Below, one piece after another: positions 32,405 through 44,140 of a stretch of 64,000 nucleotides of DNA. How positions within the stretch are numbered: the first letter of the stretch is position 1; each line of letters begins with the position of its first letter. The stretch covers positions 1 through 64,000 of the forward strand of contig JAAVTG010000421.1 in NCBI GenBank assembly GCA_011947345.1, written 5' to 3'. The position numbers and the translations under genes are program-made. This DNA is from Phytophthora quininea (taxonomy: Eukaryota; Oomycota; Peronosporomycetes; Peronosporales; Peronosporaceae). The notes beneath the pieces were generated by a model. That model searched no databases, was not told where the DNA came from, and was given only the letters and a program-made list of their open reading frames with translations.

Positions 32405-32501
32405 AGCGATTGGTTCAAATTCAAACTTACGTTGCTATGATTGGTTTAAAATACCTCGTTGCCATTGCCCTGCAAATATCCTGCAAATTCCGTCTAACAA
32501 T

Positions 32502-34759
32502 CATTCTCCAGAATTCGTAGGACTTTAAACCCACGAGTTTCCTTATTGCAGGACAGAGTGTCCTGTATTTTCCAAGTGCAAGCAAAAGATGGAGATTGCC
32601 GACTGGGATGAACTGGCAAGAAATGTAAGCGAAATCAAGAGCAGCATGGTGGGCGCGCGGTCGTGGACAGTATACCAGAACTCGTATGGGCGCTTTATTG
32701 CATGGGTTGTCTTCAACAAGCCTCAACTTGTCCAGCCTTCGTTTGCTGAGAAGCTTGGCGACGTGTCAACTATCTCTGTCAAGGAGCTGCGCAAACGATT
32801 AAAGGGTCTTCTCGATCGTGACGTTGCTAATCCTCCTCTTCAATTTGATTCTATCCAGGCGGATGTATTTGGTGCGTGGCTGTTATCGTTGGAAAAATCC
32901 AATGGCAGTAGGTTAAGTTTTTCAGCACTAAACACGCACAGAGCTGGTTTGTTTAACCTCTACCGAGACTATGGTCGTGAGATGTCAGCGGTTATGGAGA
33001 AGGACATGCGTCACTACTTCAAGGGTCTTAAACGCGAGATGGCAAGTGCTGCTGCTCGTGGCGAGGCGAGCGCAAAAATTGGCAAGGATCCGCTTTCATT
33101 TGGTCTGTATTCTTTTTGGCTGGACACAGCCGAGTAAGGACATGACATTCGCACGGACGTACATGCTTATTGCCTGGAACCTTATGTGTCGTTCGGCTAA
33201 CGCGTTCGGGGTATAACATGCCCACATCGAGTGGAGTGGAGACGCACTGTGTGTGTATTTTGCACACCAGGAAAACGACCAAGAAGGCAGCAGGCCTCGA
33301 GATCCCAGACACATTTACGCGAACCCACTTAAGCCAGAGATTTGCCCGATACTAGAATTAGCAATGTTTTGGTCTACTCCGTCATTTGATGGAACCGACC
33401 ACCTCTTTCCGGGTAGCAACCAGTACGAGAGATTTCGTAAGTCTCTACAGCGTCTGTCGGATAGTAATGAAGTTGCTGATGAGCTGCGGAGGTGCGGCGT
33501 TAATTCCGATGATTTAGGCAGCCACTCAATGCGGAAGGGTGCTGCAACGTATTCTGCGTCCGGGTCCACAGCATGTCCGCCTTCTACAGCAGTACATCTT
33601 CGCGCAGAATGGTCATTGGGGGAGTGATGTCCAAAATACCTATCTGCGGTATGAAGGGGCTGGCGATATGCACGTTGGAAGAACTGTTGCAGGTCTTCCA
33701 CTAGACAGCCGCGAATTTGCGGTGCTGCCACCTCACTTTGCCTAACGCGATGGCGCAATCGAGACGGCGATTGCGTGTATGTTTCCTAGGCTACCCGAGT
33801 CTCTCACGTACGAATTCTGCCTGGCATCGCTAGTTTTCCACGCCCCGTACTTGCGTACGCACCTGAATGCAAAACATCATCTATTGGAAACCCCACTTTT
33901 CCAGCATGCTACTATGATTGACGAACTATCGCTGAAAGTGTACTGCGGTCTCGGAAACAACTCCATTCGTGTGCAGGCCACAGGCGTTCCACCGCACGTT
34001 GCCATCCTGGGCAAAGTAAGAGCGTTGCTGAATGCCCATTTTCAAACGATAGAGTGCATTGATGCAGCCAGAAAGGCGACAGTGCGGGATATTATGACAG
34101 AACTGGAGAGACGAGCTATCGGGGCTGGTACGGTGACCTTCGATGGCCTTGATGTAGCCCTAAGAAAGTGTCTTGATGCAGCTGGGTTGTCAGAACTTGT
34201 AAACAAGCTTAACGCAAGTCGGAAAGATGATGCAGAGCTCAGGGATGCTCGCGAGACGCCCCAATCAACATAGCACTTTTGGGGTGGACGTTTCCGCAGA
34301 GTTCCAACCGATTTCACCCTGCCGGATTGTTCGGTACCGTTATTGTGGATTCTGTGGCAGTGTGGGAACGCGTGCAAGAAAATCCCGCCTCTAAAGATGC
34401 TTGATGGCTGTGATATGCCTAGTCGGAACATGCAAAAACGACTTAGCGATGTCCGATTCTTAATGCAACTTGTGGAGGCTGAAGCAAAGCGTACCGGTCA
34501 GTGGTGTGCCAACCAGAGTATCGAAGACGCCGTGAAGACGTTTAATGCGTGTGCCTCCTGCGTTCAGATCCCCCAGCGTACAGCGAAGAGCAGACAGAGG
34601 CGTCGCGGGCAGCTTAGCTGGACGACAGAAGTGGCTCGACTACGCAAATCCCGCAAACAGCAGCGGATTGGGTAGAATTTGATTTAACCTTCTCGTTGAT
34701 TGGCTATTATACTTTCATTTTGATGTCCTGTGATTGTCCTGTAAAATCCGTCTAACAAG
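32502..34759 (+). mobile_element. CryptonS transposon, tandem copy 2
   Basis: Head-to-tail with copy 1, sharing the left end and the first ~75 bp almost base for base, then diverged to roughly 70-80% over the coding region. The right end (GTAAAATCCGTCTAACAAG) is followed by CATT. The divergence means that this is not a recent duplication of copy 1; two distinct subfamilies sit side by side. The right edge lies about 30 bp before the ATG of the ectoine-synthase-like gene. Confidence 0.85.
32589..34675 (+). pseudogene. Crypton tyrosine recombinase, copy 2 (frame-broken)
   Basis: The first 180 codons are open (MEIADWDELARNVSEI onward, with LSFSALNTHRAGLFNLYRDYG). The frame then changes near 33120, 33215 and 33625. 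An in-frame TAG at 34271 separates ETPQST from the WGGRFRRVPTDF DNA-binding domain. Catalytic motifs remain: RSANAFG, GSHSMRKGAATY, a Glu in place of Gly in LRAEWSLG, and NTYLRYEGAGDMHVGRT. Probably inactive. Confidence 0.8.
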
Positions 34760-34789
34760 CATTTTCGGGGTTTTGTGCTATCATCCGCC

Positions 34790-35453
34790 ATGTTGTCCGC
34801 TCTGTCGAAGCGCGCGCCACTGGCCTCCCTCGCTCGCTCGTTCCACGCGTCCGGCACCTCCCAGTACCTCGTGCGGTCCCTGGACGACGTGCGCCAGAAG
34901 CAGCGCGTCATCTCCAGCCACAACGGCGCGCTCGAGACTCGGTAAAATCCTCCCCCTTTTTTCTTCTTCAACATAATTTTAATCAAAAGATAAACTTATT
35001 AAATGTCTTTCTTGCAGCCGCTACCTGGTGCGCAACGACGAGTGCGGCTTCTCCGTGCAGCAAGAGATCCTCAAGAAGGGCACCCCGTGCGTCTCGAGTT
35101 CCAGAACCACGTGTACGCGCTGCTGATCACTCGCGGCAGCGGCCGCGTGCGGCTACTGGACGTTGGCGGCTCTCAGGGCTTCCAGCAGGTGGAGGAAGGC
35201 TCTCTCGTGGCTCTTAACGCTGCGGAAGCCGTGGAGCTTGAGGCTCAGACGGACGAGCTCCACGCGGTGAGCGTCATGAACCCGCCGATCTTTGGCATTG
35301 AGAAGCTCAATGAGACGACGGGGTCTTCCCTGCTGTGGACGCGGACGGAGAGCAACTGGAGAGCTACGACCACAAGAAGGTGGCGCGGATCTTCTCGGCG
35401 CCAGAGTCGCTGAAAGGGGGCAGCGCCCCATGAAGGACGACCCGCTCTTCTAA
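34790..35453 (+). CDS. Ectoine synthase (EctC)-like cupin, mitochondrial-type N-terminus
   Basis: Two exons, 34790-34941 and 35028 to 35433 or 35453. A basic, Ser-rich leader (LSALSKRAPLASLARSFHAS) looks like a mitochondrial presequence. The rest follows EctC: LVRSLDDVRQKQRVISSHNG, RRYLVRNDECGFSVQQEILK, EFQNHVYALLITRGSGRVRL and AVSVMNPPIFGIEKLNETTG. EctC closes the ectoine ring using an iron held by Glu, Tyr and His. At the matching places this protein has Tyr (VYALL for LEAVY), Val (SLVALN for YALD) and Val (AAEAVELEA for KHDRHYLRA), so the metal site seems lost. Frame breaks sit in CCCC 35083-35086 and GGGG 35320-35323. A further C near 35427-35430 would move the stop to 35453. Confidence 0.7.
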
Positions 35454-35542
35454 AGCAGACAGCGATATGCAGACAATACAGGTGCAAGCCCAGCTTCTGC
35501 TGACTGGGTACGTGTATTCGAGGGTTGTGTGGTTTGGTGCTG

Positions 35543-36205
35543 CTATGATGCAGTGATCTTTGTAGAGAGCGATGCTCGCCGTTGCGATGTCTGTTGAGCT
35601 GCAGCTCCTAGACTGGCGAATGTCTGCTGGGTGTCGACACCTTGGCGGAGCAGCAGCGCGATGGCATTCAGGCCCCGACTTGTGGCTAGTTGAAGTGCGG
35701 TTTGACCTGTATGCTGAAATCTGTCGTGAGAGATCCAACCTTGTAGTCTACTATGTTATGGAGCACTGTACGTTGCGGAGCAGGGGTTCGCGCCTGCCAG
35801 TAGTAGATCTTGCACGATGTCTTTGCGGTTGACCTGGACAGCGAGATGTAGTGGGGTCGTACCGTTGATCTGCACGCACGAAGTTCAGGTAAACGATCTG
35901 TATTGTTGTAGGGTGGCTTACCGTTCGAGCGTTGACGTCGGCGCCAGTGAAAAGCAAATGCTTAAGGAGCTTGATGTGGCCGTGCAGTACAGCGATGTGG
36001 ACGCTTGTTTGGCGCCAGAGCTGCACAAGCAGCTCAGTTTCGAGAGCAGTAAATTCAAGACGAGCTAGACGTACTCCATGAGGGCATTTACTTGTGCTGC
36101 GCCGGCCTGCGTAACGAGCAGCTTCTGAACGGCTGTCGTGTTCCCATTGTAAACAGCATCCCAGAGCGAAAGGCGTGTTCCTCCTTCGGGAAAACCTGCC
36201 GGCAT
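35543..36205 (-). CDS. Small ankyrin-repeat protein
   Basis: Four exons, 36205-36071, 36020-35922, 35869-35772 and 35720-35543, giving about 170 aa; introns are 50, 52 and 51 bp. Ankyrin repeats: LSLWDAVYNGNTTAVQKLLV, TSVHIAVLHGHIKLLKHLLF-TGADVNAR, NGTTPLHLAVQVNRKDIVQD-LLLAGANP and TGQTALQLATSRGLNAIALL-LRQG. The protein is almost entirely repeats, so it is probably a scaffold or binding partner. It is divergent from the MYCBPAP-PGK gene (110 bp between starts), which hints at joint expression. Confidence 0.75.
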
Positions 36206-36316
36206 GGCGCCAACAAGGCGAAGGGTTCGTTTATTGATTGCCCTGGATGACTTAAGTTGGAACGATCTTCCAAAGCGACGCCGACCGCCGGGGTCCCAAT
36301 CGCGAAGTCCTGCAGG

Positions 36317-39300
36317 ATGAATGATTCCGCGTCCAAGTCCAGCTTATCGTCCTCACCAGGAAAACCTGCAACATCTAACAGCTCCACCGCACCAAGCGGG
36401 AGCAAGACCCGCACAATTGTTGTAGCGAGAAGTGCTTGCGATGAGCCTGCAGCGGGTTTTATTGGCAGCACTGCAAACGTGGCGAGTCAGCACCACGCTC
36501 GCAATGCGCGATCTGGGAAGCTGTTTTCGTATGCAGCACTCGGCGAAGATGAAGACGTAGAGCGCTTCGACCAGTTTTTAGCAGAACAACGGGGTCAACC
36601 TAAAGCCTCCGAGCTGCGAGGTGCAGCCACGTCTCCGCAGCACTTACAAGCAAAGCGTAAGACACAGAGCCGACTTCAATTGGAAGTTAACGACGGGAAC
36701 GCTCCTAGCACTGAAGTCAAGGAAAACCCTAAGCAAGAGGTACAAAACGATGCACGCAAACGTCGTGAAGAAGCAGTGGCGCACCGTAAGTGGCTCAACT
36801 CGCTGCCAATTCATGAGCGGGTTGCCCAGCAACGCCAGCAAAATGCACTTCGCAAGTGGCGTCACACAAACCACGAGTGGGAGGCATTCAAAGCTCGCGC
36901 CTCACGACGGCTAGGAAAGCAGCCCAAAGAACTCGTAATGAGTCGTGCTGCGTCGTATCGAGAGCAACGCGAGATGTACGATGTGCTGCAGAAAGCCCGG
37001 CCCCTGAGTGATAAGGTCGGCGGAGATATTTGGCTGGCAAGCTTGCGAGACGAGGGTACCCGATATGTTCCTGTGGGCAACATCTTCAGTGGTCTTTTCT
37101 GCCCGATTCGAGAAAGCACACGGCTGGGTCCGCGGGTTCGACGTCCTCTAGACTACCAAGAAGATAAAAGTGAACAAGAAGCTTCAAGACCGCTCTCCAA
37201 ACAGGAAAAGAGGTCGCTGCAGCTATTGGCGCGCAAGTGGCGTTTAAGGAAACAGCTCGAGGCGCTGCAACCTCATGAAGTGGAGCAAAGCGCTGGTAGC
37301 CATCTATCTGTAGGAACAATTGACTTGTTTACATGGGCAAGTGGCACACCAGGCGACGATGGTGCTAACGTCGAGGATAGCGAGTCTACCCGAACGAATT
37401 CCGCTAGCATAGATAACGGCCACCGCAAATTGTTTCCAGGCATAAGCACGAGCTCTCTCACATCGGAGAACAAGGAGGATGCAAACAATCAGTTTGTAGG
37501 CCCAAGCCTGCGGGTCGCTTACGTCGTGGAAGCCGAAGAGTACTCTGGTACAAGCCGCGTAGATGAACCAGTTGCCGTCGATCTACCAATTCGTCTAAAC
37601 ATCCACGCGTGTGTTGGTGAGCAGCAACAACAATCGCTTTCGATTATGAATGACGGCACGACGGTCGTGCACTATCAGTGGTGGCGCGCTCGTTTCGAGG
37701 ACGAAAGCGTGGGGCTGACGGACCACCTGCGTGGGCGCAGAACGCGCAAGGACGAGCAGGAACTGGAAAGCTGCAAAACCACCTCGGTGTCGCAACTCGC
37801 AGGAACTCTACTGCCGGGTGAAACCCAACAGTTTGTTTTCACTTTTGAATCGTCACAGGCAGGAGTCTTCTTGGAGAAGTGGTTGTTAGACACAGACCCT
37901 CATCCTCGTATCAATTACGGGGTTGCATACACCGATGGAAGCGACCGAACGTCTCCACCAGAACTACCTATAAAAGTCCGTCTAATGTGCGTTGCTGAGG
38001 ATAACTTTTCTGCTACGAGGCGTCGTCAAGAGCAGCTCACCCGCGTGGAGCAAAGAGAAAGCCATTTCTTCGTGGTTTGTCTCGTCGACGAAATATTGAG
38101 TGGCGTCAGCCCACCGGAGGCTGTCATATTCGACGCACTCACCCCCAAAACCGATGTCAACAGATTCTACGAACAGAATGGCGACCAAATGGGTGAATTC
38201 GGGGATGTCTACTTCAGCCCGGGTCTGGTAAAAGAGTGCGAGTTGTTGTTTGAACGAGCGGTGCAAGTTGTGCAAGCACTTTCGCCACTCCAGCACGTTA
38301 CCCAAGATGAAAAGCGAGCTGGTGACGACGGAGCCGATAGCAAGGACGCTGGAGTGGTCAACGGGGACCAGGCCACTGGCGAAGGTAGCTTTAGTATTGA
38401 AGACTCCACGCCGAACCAAGATTCAAAGACGCTACTAACGCCAATCTCCAGCCGAACGTGGAACTGGAGCTTGAAGACACTTCGTGAGCTTTGCGAGCAT
38501 GCCGACGACATTCAACTTGCACGGATGAAGCAATTGGCGAGCCAGTTAAAGATGGAAGTTGAGGAGGATGACCACGATGAAGATGAAGACGCGGATGGTC
38601 ACGAGGAGGACGAAGAGGCGGAGGGAGAGGATGCTGATGCTGATGGCTTGAAACAAAACGAGGGTGAACATTGTGGCGTTGAGAAACTGTCTCGACGTGA
38701 AATTCGTGAAAAAGAGCGACTCGATCGATGCAAAGCGTTGGAGAATGAGCTAAGCCTGCTACAGCCAAACCTCCAGGAGAGATTTGACATGCTACGCTTT
38801 GCGAGCTGCACGGCCCCTTATAACAGCAGCCGCTTGCAGGAACGATTATGGGAGCGAATTGGAAGTCTGTGCAGCGAAACTCCTGTTGTGTGTGAGATTG
38901 CCAAAGCTCTGCAGAGTCCCGACAGTTCGACTGTTAAGATCGACAGCGTTCAGAAGCTACTTGTTCGAGCTATTGATGAAGCTGTTGGAGGCGACCAAGA
39001 GCACCAGACGCTGTTCGAGAAGGAACGGCGGCGGCTCCAAGGTGCTTGGCTGGAGGACAAGCGATCGTACGAGTCTCTGGCCCAGTGCGCTATGAAAGCT
39101 ACCGAGTCTAAAGTATCCTCTCCGCCTGACTACGAATCAGCACCAGCAGACCCCGCTGATGCGCAAGACAATTCCGGCGTGCTATTGATGCAAGTCGACT
39201 TGGATCTGGCGCCATGGTTCTCACTGGTGAGAGCAGACAAAGGTGCCGACGCATCCTCTCCAAAGGGGAATTGGCATGGCGATTCTCTCCCGATCTACTC

Positions 39301-41602
39301 CAGCATACGACGTACGTGCCGCCAAAAGTTGCTGTGGCAGCAGAGTCACTGGATAAAGTCTTGGCGTCCCTTCCAAATACTAGTCCGCACGTTCACACGG
39401 TTGTTTTAGTGAGCGAGCTCAGTCGTCCTCCCATAACGAAATCGATGCACAGACTACTACGAAGCACAATTCAAGCCGAACTAAAAGCAAACGCGCCGGA
39501 TGCGAGTGAAGTGGTCGATGGGGAGAGTCAAGAGTGGACCACGAAGAGATAGAGGCTACGGCGGTGAAGACTTTGCTCCAACGGCTAGCTTCTCAAGTTT
39601 CTCTTAGCGGTGTTGGTCAAGTTCTGCAGCGTACAGCTCAGCGAGATATCGTCTTCTGCTCGACGCTACAAGAGGCACACGATCAAGTAAACCTTGGACT
39701 GAAGGAACTGCAGCTAAACTCCTCGGCATCGCTTGGTGGGATCGAGAGCGGGGTATCGAGCCAGGAAAGCGAGTCTGAACAGTCTGGTAAGCATATGGCT
39801 CCACGAATTTTGCTATTAGAGCATCTAGATGCAGCAGGAAGAGAGCTAATCAAACAGAAGACTCGCCAACGCGACGAATTGCCGTCCAAGCCGACCACTC
39901 CAGCTACCACAGTACCACCCGAATCACTGAAGCCAGGCACGAAGAAACCTTCCGCCGCTGCTCCTGCAAGCCGAAAGTCGGGGACCCCTGGAGCCACATC
40001 TGCTGCGCCTACTGTGGAAGCTCCCCCTCGAAGGACCCGAGTAATGACGACGTACCATCAGAAGAACTGAGTCGCCAGGGTGTTGCTGCACTTTGCGGGC
40101 AATTTGCACACATGTGCCGTACGTGTGTGCTGAACAGCATACCATCTATGCTGTGTGAGTCTGTTTTTGCGTTTCCATTGCTCAAGGACAAGCTGAAGGA
40201 CGTTGGCAGTCTGCCAGCCATCTTTGCCGGGCCAATGCTTTGCTCTGAACTGGACATGTGGGCACGTACACTGCAATCCGTGGCTGTCGGGGGTCGACGA
40301 ACCACAGCAATCGTCGGAGGGAAATGTCTGCAAGATAAACTGAGGCTGATTGACGGACTGCTGGAGGTCGTTGATGAAGTGTTTTTTGTTGGCGAGGTGG
40401 CTATGAGTCTCATGAGGGTTTTGCACGCCAAGCGAAAAGATCGTGTTGATGAGAACTTCGATAGCAAGCGAGACAAAATCGAGGAGCTCGATGATGACGA
40501 CGAGATTCCTGAAGACGCCGAAAATGTCGAGGCTGCCATTGCGAAGGAAGACAATAACGTCTCGAAAGAGTTGCCGCATACCACACGAGTCAAAGGATCA
40601 TGGGAGATTCTTATCCCCGCAGTTGAGAAGCTTCAGCAGAAAGCTAATCGCAAGTGTGTACAACTCCTGCTGCCAATTGATTGGATTGTCGGCGAGACCT
40701 CGCTAGAAGATCAGGATCTTGCCAGTCCGATCGCAGAGGAAGAGGAGGAAGAGAAAGATGACGAAGAGGACGTGAACGAGGAAGAGGACGAAGACGAAGA
40801 CGATAGCAACAAGAGGCGCAAGCGAAAGGCCTCCGAAGCTGCAGCTAGGCAAAGACCTCTTGTGGAGCCCGACGAGCCGGACATCTTTGAGAGGAAAAAG
40901 TTGTGTACATACGAAGGCGAACGCGCGCACGTTGTTTTAAACCACGCATCATCGAAAAGTGCTCGGCATTGCACAGGTTGGCAAACATTCCAAGAGGTGA
41001 CTGTGCATTGTCTGTCCAAAGCGCAAGTCGCTGAAGGAAAAACGAGTGTTCTAACGTCGTTATGGCCCGATTTGGCCGACTCGGAACCCGAAGATGGAGA
41101 CGAAGAAGGGGTAGTTCACAAGGCGCCAGTGGCGAGGTTCGAGTACGAGTGGACTTATCGAGCACTAGACGTAGGGCCACGTGCTATGGAGGCACTTGCC
41201 ACCCACTTGAACCGAGATACGACGGAGGCTAGTGCCGTGGTCGTAAATGGTGTGTGTGGAGCAGTCGAGTTTCTCGAATTCACTGGGGGCACTAGACAAC
41301 TACTAGGAATTCTACGTCACTACGAGCCCTGCGAGGTGTTTATCGCAGGCCACTCCACCGCGACCTGGCTCAACGAGCTTGAAATTCAACAGACGCAGCA
41401 GGCTACAGGCCTGAGTGGTGGCATTGAACAAATTCGCCCAGAGCAAGATAGCAGCCCCAGCACCAACTGCGATCCTACTAGCTTGCCACTACGTAGAGTT
41501 GTAGACGATCGGGTGATACGGAACGCGAGGGTGCTCAAGCACGTTCTCGCTGCGAAGTCGCATCCAGCCTTGGCTGGCGTCATTCCAACAGGTACATCTT
41601 AA
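36317..41602 (+). CDS. MYCBPAP-type flagellar protein fused to a phosphoglycerate-kinase-like domain
   Basis: About 1,760 aa when its frames are combined. The first ATG is 36317. The N-terminal two-thirds resembles MYCBPAP, a protein of the flagellar central apparatus. VGGDIWLASLRDEGTRYVPV comes first; then SIMNDGTTVVHYQWWRA and LAGTLLPGETQQFVFTFESS continue into QAGVFLEKWLLDTDPHP. Acidic coiled regions follow. From about 39200 the order is that of PGK: VLLMQVDLD, VHTVVLVSELSRPP (like SHLGRP), SLPAIFAGPMLCSEL, TTAIVGGKCLQDKLRLIDGL-LEVVDEVFFVGEVA and VVVNGVCGAVEFLEFTGGTR with FIAGHSTAT for the nucleotide loop. Several catalytic motifs are degenerate, so the kinase is probably inactive. Breaks: GGGG 39265-39268, GGGG 39520-39523 and CCCCC 40023-40027, each one base short. 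Confidence 0.72.
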
Positions 41603-41974
41603 GTTTGGTGTTCGAGGCCACCTTGCTAACAGCTGGAATACAATAACGTTTGCAGCATAGCGCTCGTGGCTCAAAGTCTGTGTTTGGTGGGGTTTGCGCT
41701 CTGAGGTGAGCCGCGACAGTCGGACGCTCTGCCGCTGTTTGCTGCTGTAGTTTTGTGGGGTCAAAAGGCTATCCTGGTGGAAATGAGCGCACGAACAGCC
41801 AAGCATTTATAGCTGCGATAAGACACTGGCATGTTTGAATGGCCGGTCTGGTAATCAGGTGGTATGTTGTGAATGCCACACGTCCAGGAGGATCGCAATC
41901 TGGCATGTCGGCTATCCCAAAGCAAGGCTCTTCGGGTCTTCACCGAAGGCCACTGGAGTGTCCACGGCGGGGAT
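41603..41974. other. Intergenic
   Basis: No gene recognised between the MYCBPAP-PGK stop and the mucin A promoter. Confidence 0.45.
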
Positions 41975-41990
41975 CTCATTCTCCAATTCC
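41975..41990 (+). promoter_or_regulatory. Inr-like start-site motif
   Basis: CTCATTCTCCAATTCCC, about 60 bp before the ATG at 42042, is a good fit to the oomycete initiator plus CAATT flanking element. Not experimentally shown. Confidence 0.5.
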
Positions 41991-42041
41991 CTTCGACTTG
42001 GATAAGTGTATCTGCGTTCTTCTTTGTCTTCGTCGTCGACA

Positions 42042-43779
42042 ATGTTGTCCACAAAGACGTTGTTGAAGCTACTCGTCGTGGCAATTGCATTAGCAGACTT
42101 CACTGCTGCAGCCAAGACTGACTGCGCCGTCACCGGCAATGATGTCACTCCGTCGCCAACAGTCCCAGGAGCGAGGAGCGATGTCACGCCGTCGCCAACA
42201 GTTCCAGGCGGCAAAGGCACTCCAAGCACAGGCAGCCAAGTTGACGGAAGCTCAGACGTCAGCCAACACTCAAACGGTGGCGAAGGCGGCGGCACTAGTG
42301 GCGGAAAAGTCACGCCAACTCCAACAACTCCAGGAAGCAGCGTAACACCGTCACCAACAACCCCTGGAGGCAACAACACGCCCGATACAGGCAGTCAAGT
42401 CGACGGAAGCTCAGATGTCAGCCAGCACTCAAGCAATGGTAATGGCGGCGGCGCTACTGGCGGTAAGTCTACGCCTGCGCCTACAACTACAGGAAACAGT
42501 CACAATGGGGGCGGTAAAAACGGTGGAAGTGCCACGCCGTCGCCAACAACACCGGGAAGCAGTCACAACGGGGTGGTAACAACGGTGGAAGTGCCACACC
42601 GTCGCCAATAACTCCAGGAAGCAACGTCACACCGTCACCAACAACCCCGGAACGGCCGATTCAAGTGCAAGCCAAGTCGAAGGAAGCTCAGATACTAGCC
42701 AAGACTCAAGTGGTGACAATGATTCGACCGGTGGAAATGCAACTCCGTCACCAACGGTTCCTGGTAGCAATACTACGCCATCACCAACCATTCCTGGAAG
42801 CGACGAGACGCCCGGTGAAAGCGGCAGCCAAGTTAAAGGAAGCTCAAGCGTCAACCAAGACTCTAGCGGTAGCACAGTCTCTGGTAGTGTGGCCGGTGGT
42901 TCCAATGGAGACAGCAACGGAGGGGGCCATGGAGAAGGTCGAGGAGGAGGCCAGGGAGGAAGTCAAGCAGGAGGCCAAGGAGGTTATGAAAGCCACAGCG
43001 GAAGCGTGAGTGGTGGTGAGGGTGGTGGCGGACACGGCGGTACTGGAGGCGGCATTTCCGCTGGTGGCGGTGTTCACGGCGGCGCTGGAGGTGGTATTTC
43101 CGCTGGTGGCGGTGTTCACGGCGGTGCTGGAGGTGGTATTTCCGCTGGTGGCGGTGTTCACGGCGGTGCTGGCATCTCTGGAAGCGCCAATGGCGGTGCT
43201 GGCGGCGGTATTTCAGCAGGCGGTGGTGTCCACGGCGGTGCTGGAGGTGGCATTTCCGCTGGTGGCGGCGTCCACGGCGGTGCTGGCATCTCTGGAAGCG
43301 CCAATGGCGGTGCTGGCGGCGGTATTTCAGCAGGCGGTGGTGTCCACGGCGGTGCTGGAGGTGGCATTTCAGCTGGTGGCGGCGTCCACGGCGGTGCTGG
43401 AGGCGGTATTTCCGCTGGTGGCGGTGTTCACGGCGGCGCTGGCATCTCTGGAAGCGCCAATGGCGGTGCTGGCGGCGGTATTTCAGCAGGCGGTGGTGTC
43501 CACGGCGGTGCTGGAGGTGGCATTTCAGCTGGTGGCGGCGTCCACGGCGGTGCTGGAGGCGGTATTTCCGCTGGTGGCGGTGTTCACGGCGGCGCTGGCA
43601 TCTCTGGAAGCGCCAATGGCGGTGCTGGCGGCGGTATTTCAGCAGGCGGTGGTGTCCACGGCGGTGTCAACGGCAAGGTCTCCGGTAATGGAGGTACCAG
43701 TATCGGATTCGACGCTCTAAACAACGTTGCGAATATTGCCGGTGTCCACGGTGGACGCAGACTGAGGGTCGTTGAGTAA
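42042..43779 (+). CDS. Secreted mucin-like / glycine-rich repeat protein A
   Basis: Signal peptide (STKTLLKLLVVAIALADFTAAA), one short Cys-containing segment (KTDCAVTGND), then Thr/Ser/Pro repeats (TPSPTTPGS) and GSQVDGSSDVSQHS repeats. The last ~250 residues are Gly-rich with GGAGGGISAGGGVHGGA units and an end of GVHGGRRLRVVE. It is probably an extracellular matrix or wall-associated glycoprotein with O-glycosylated stretches. The N-terminus is related to the genes at 44141 and 45048. The frame passes through GGGG 42570-42573 and CCCC 42645-42648, each apparently one base short; with both added, the three frames become one. Confidence 0.75.
43030..43668 (+). repeat. Glycine-rich tandem repeat within mucin-like gene A
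   Basis: Units of 42-45 bp encoding GGISAGGGVHGGAG, broken every two or three units by ISGSANGGAG. Third-position differences between units (GGCGGC against GGAGGT) show selection on the protein, while longer blocks are near-identical and suggest block duplication. Confidence 0.9.
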
Positions 43780-44140
43780 ACCACAGACGTAGCATTCGTG
43801 TTCATGTTCATGTGAATGAAAAACTTCAGTGTCAAAGAACAGAAATGTTAGATATCGTTTGTGAACGCATTTGGTTTTCCTCCTTCTATAGAATACCAGC
43901 CCAACAAGACTTTTCGGATAAGAGGACCGCTGGTTGGGACGTTGCGACAGAAAGCTGCAGAACGTCCTCGGCACTTAATGACTATCCGGACACGTTCCAA
44001 TCAACTCGAAGCACATCCACTGATTTCAACTAGATCACTCGAGTCCCTCCTCCGTTTTGTAGTTTTGTTCAGTTTGTGTATTTATTCGTCTCCTTCCGAC
44101 CGCGGAAGACCAACTTTAATCGGCGAAGGCTCCAACGAAA
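43780..44140. other. Intergenic; includes promoter shared with mucin-like gene C
   Basis: The 100 bp before 44141 (GATCACTCGAGTCCCTCC ... CGTCTCCTTCCGACCGCGG, AAGACCAACTTTAATCGGCG) repeats before the gene at 45048. Otherwise nothing is recognised. Confidence 0.6.

Larger units (their letters stand above)
30102..32501 (+). mobile_element. CryptonS transposon, tandem copy 1
   Basis: A tyrosine-recombinase DNA transposon without terminal inverted repeats. The left end starts CATTCTCCAGAATTCGTAGG, exactly as copy 2 does 2400 bp later. The right end is TCCTGCAAATTCCGTCTAACAA directly before copy 2. A 4-bp CATT occurs at 30102, 32502 and 34760, that is at the left edge, the junction and the right edge. 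This fits recombination at a short target sequence. A hairpin (30146-30168) and a repeated TCCTGCAAATTCC (30161 and 32480) mark the subterminal regions. Confidence 0.85.
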
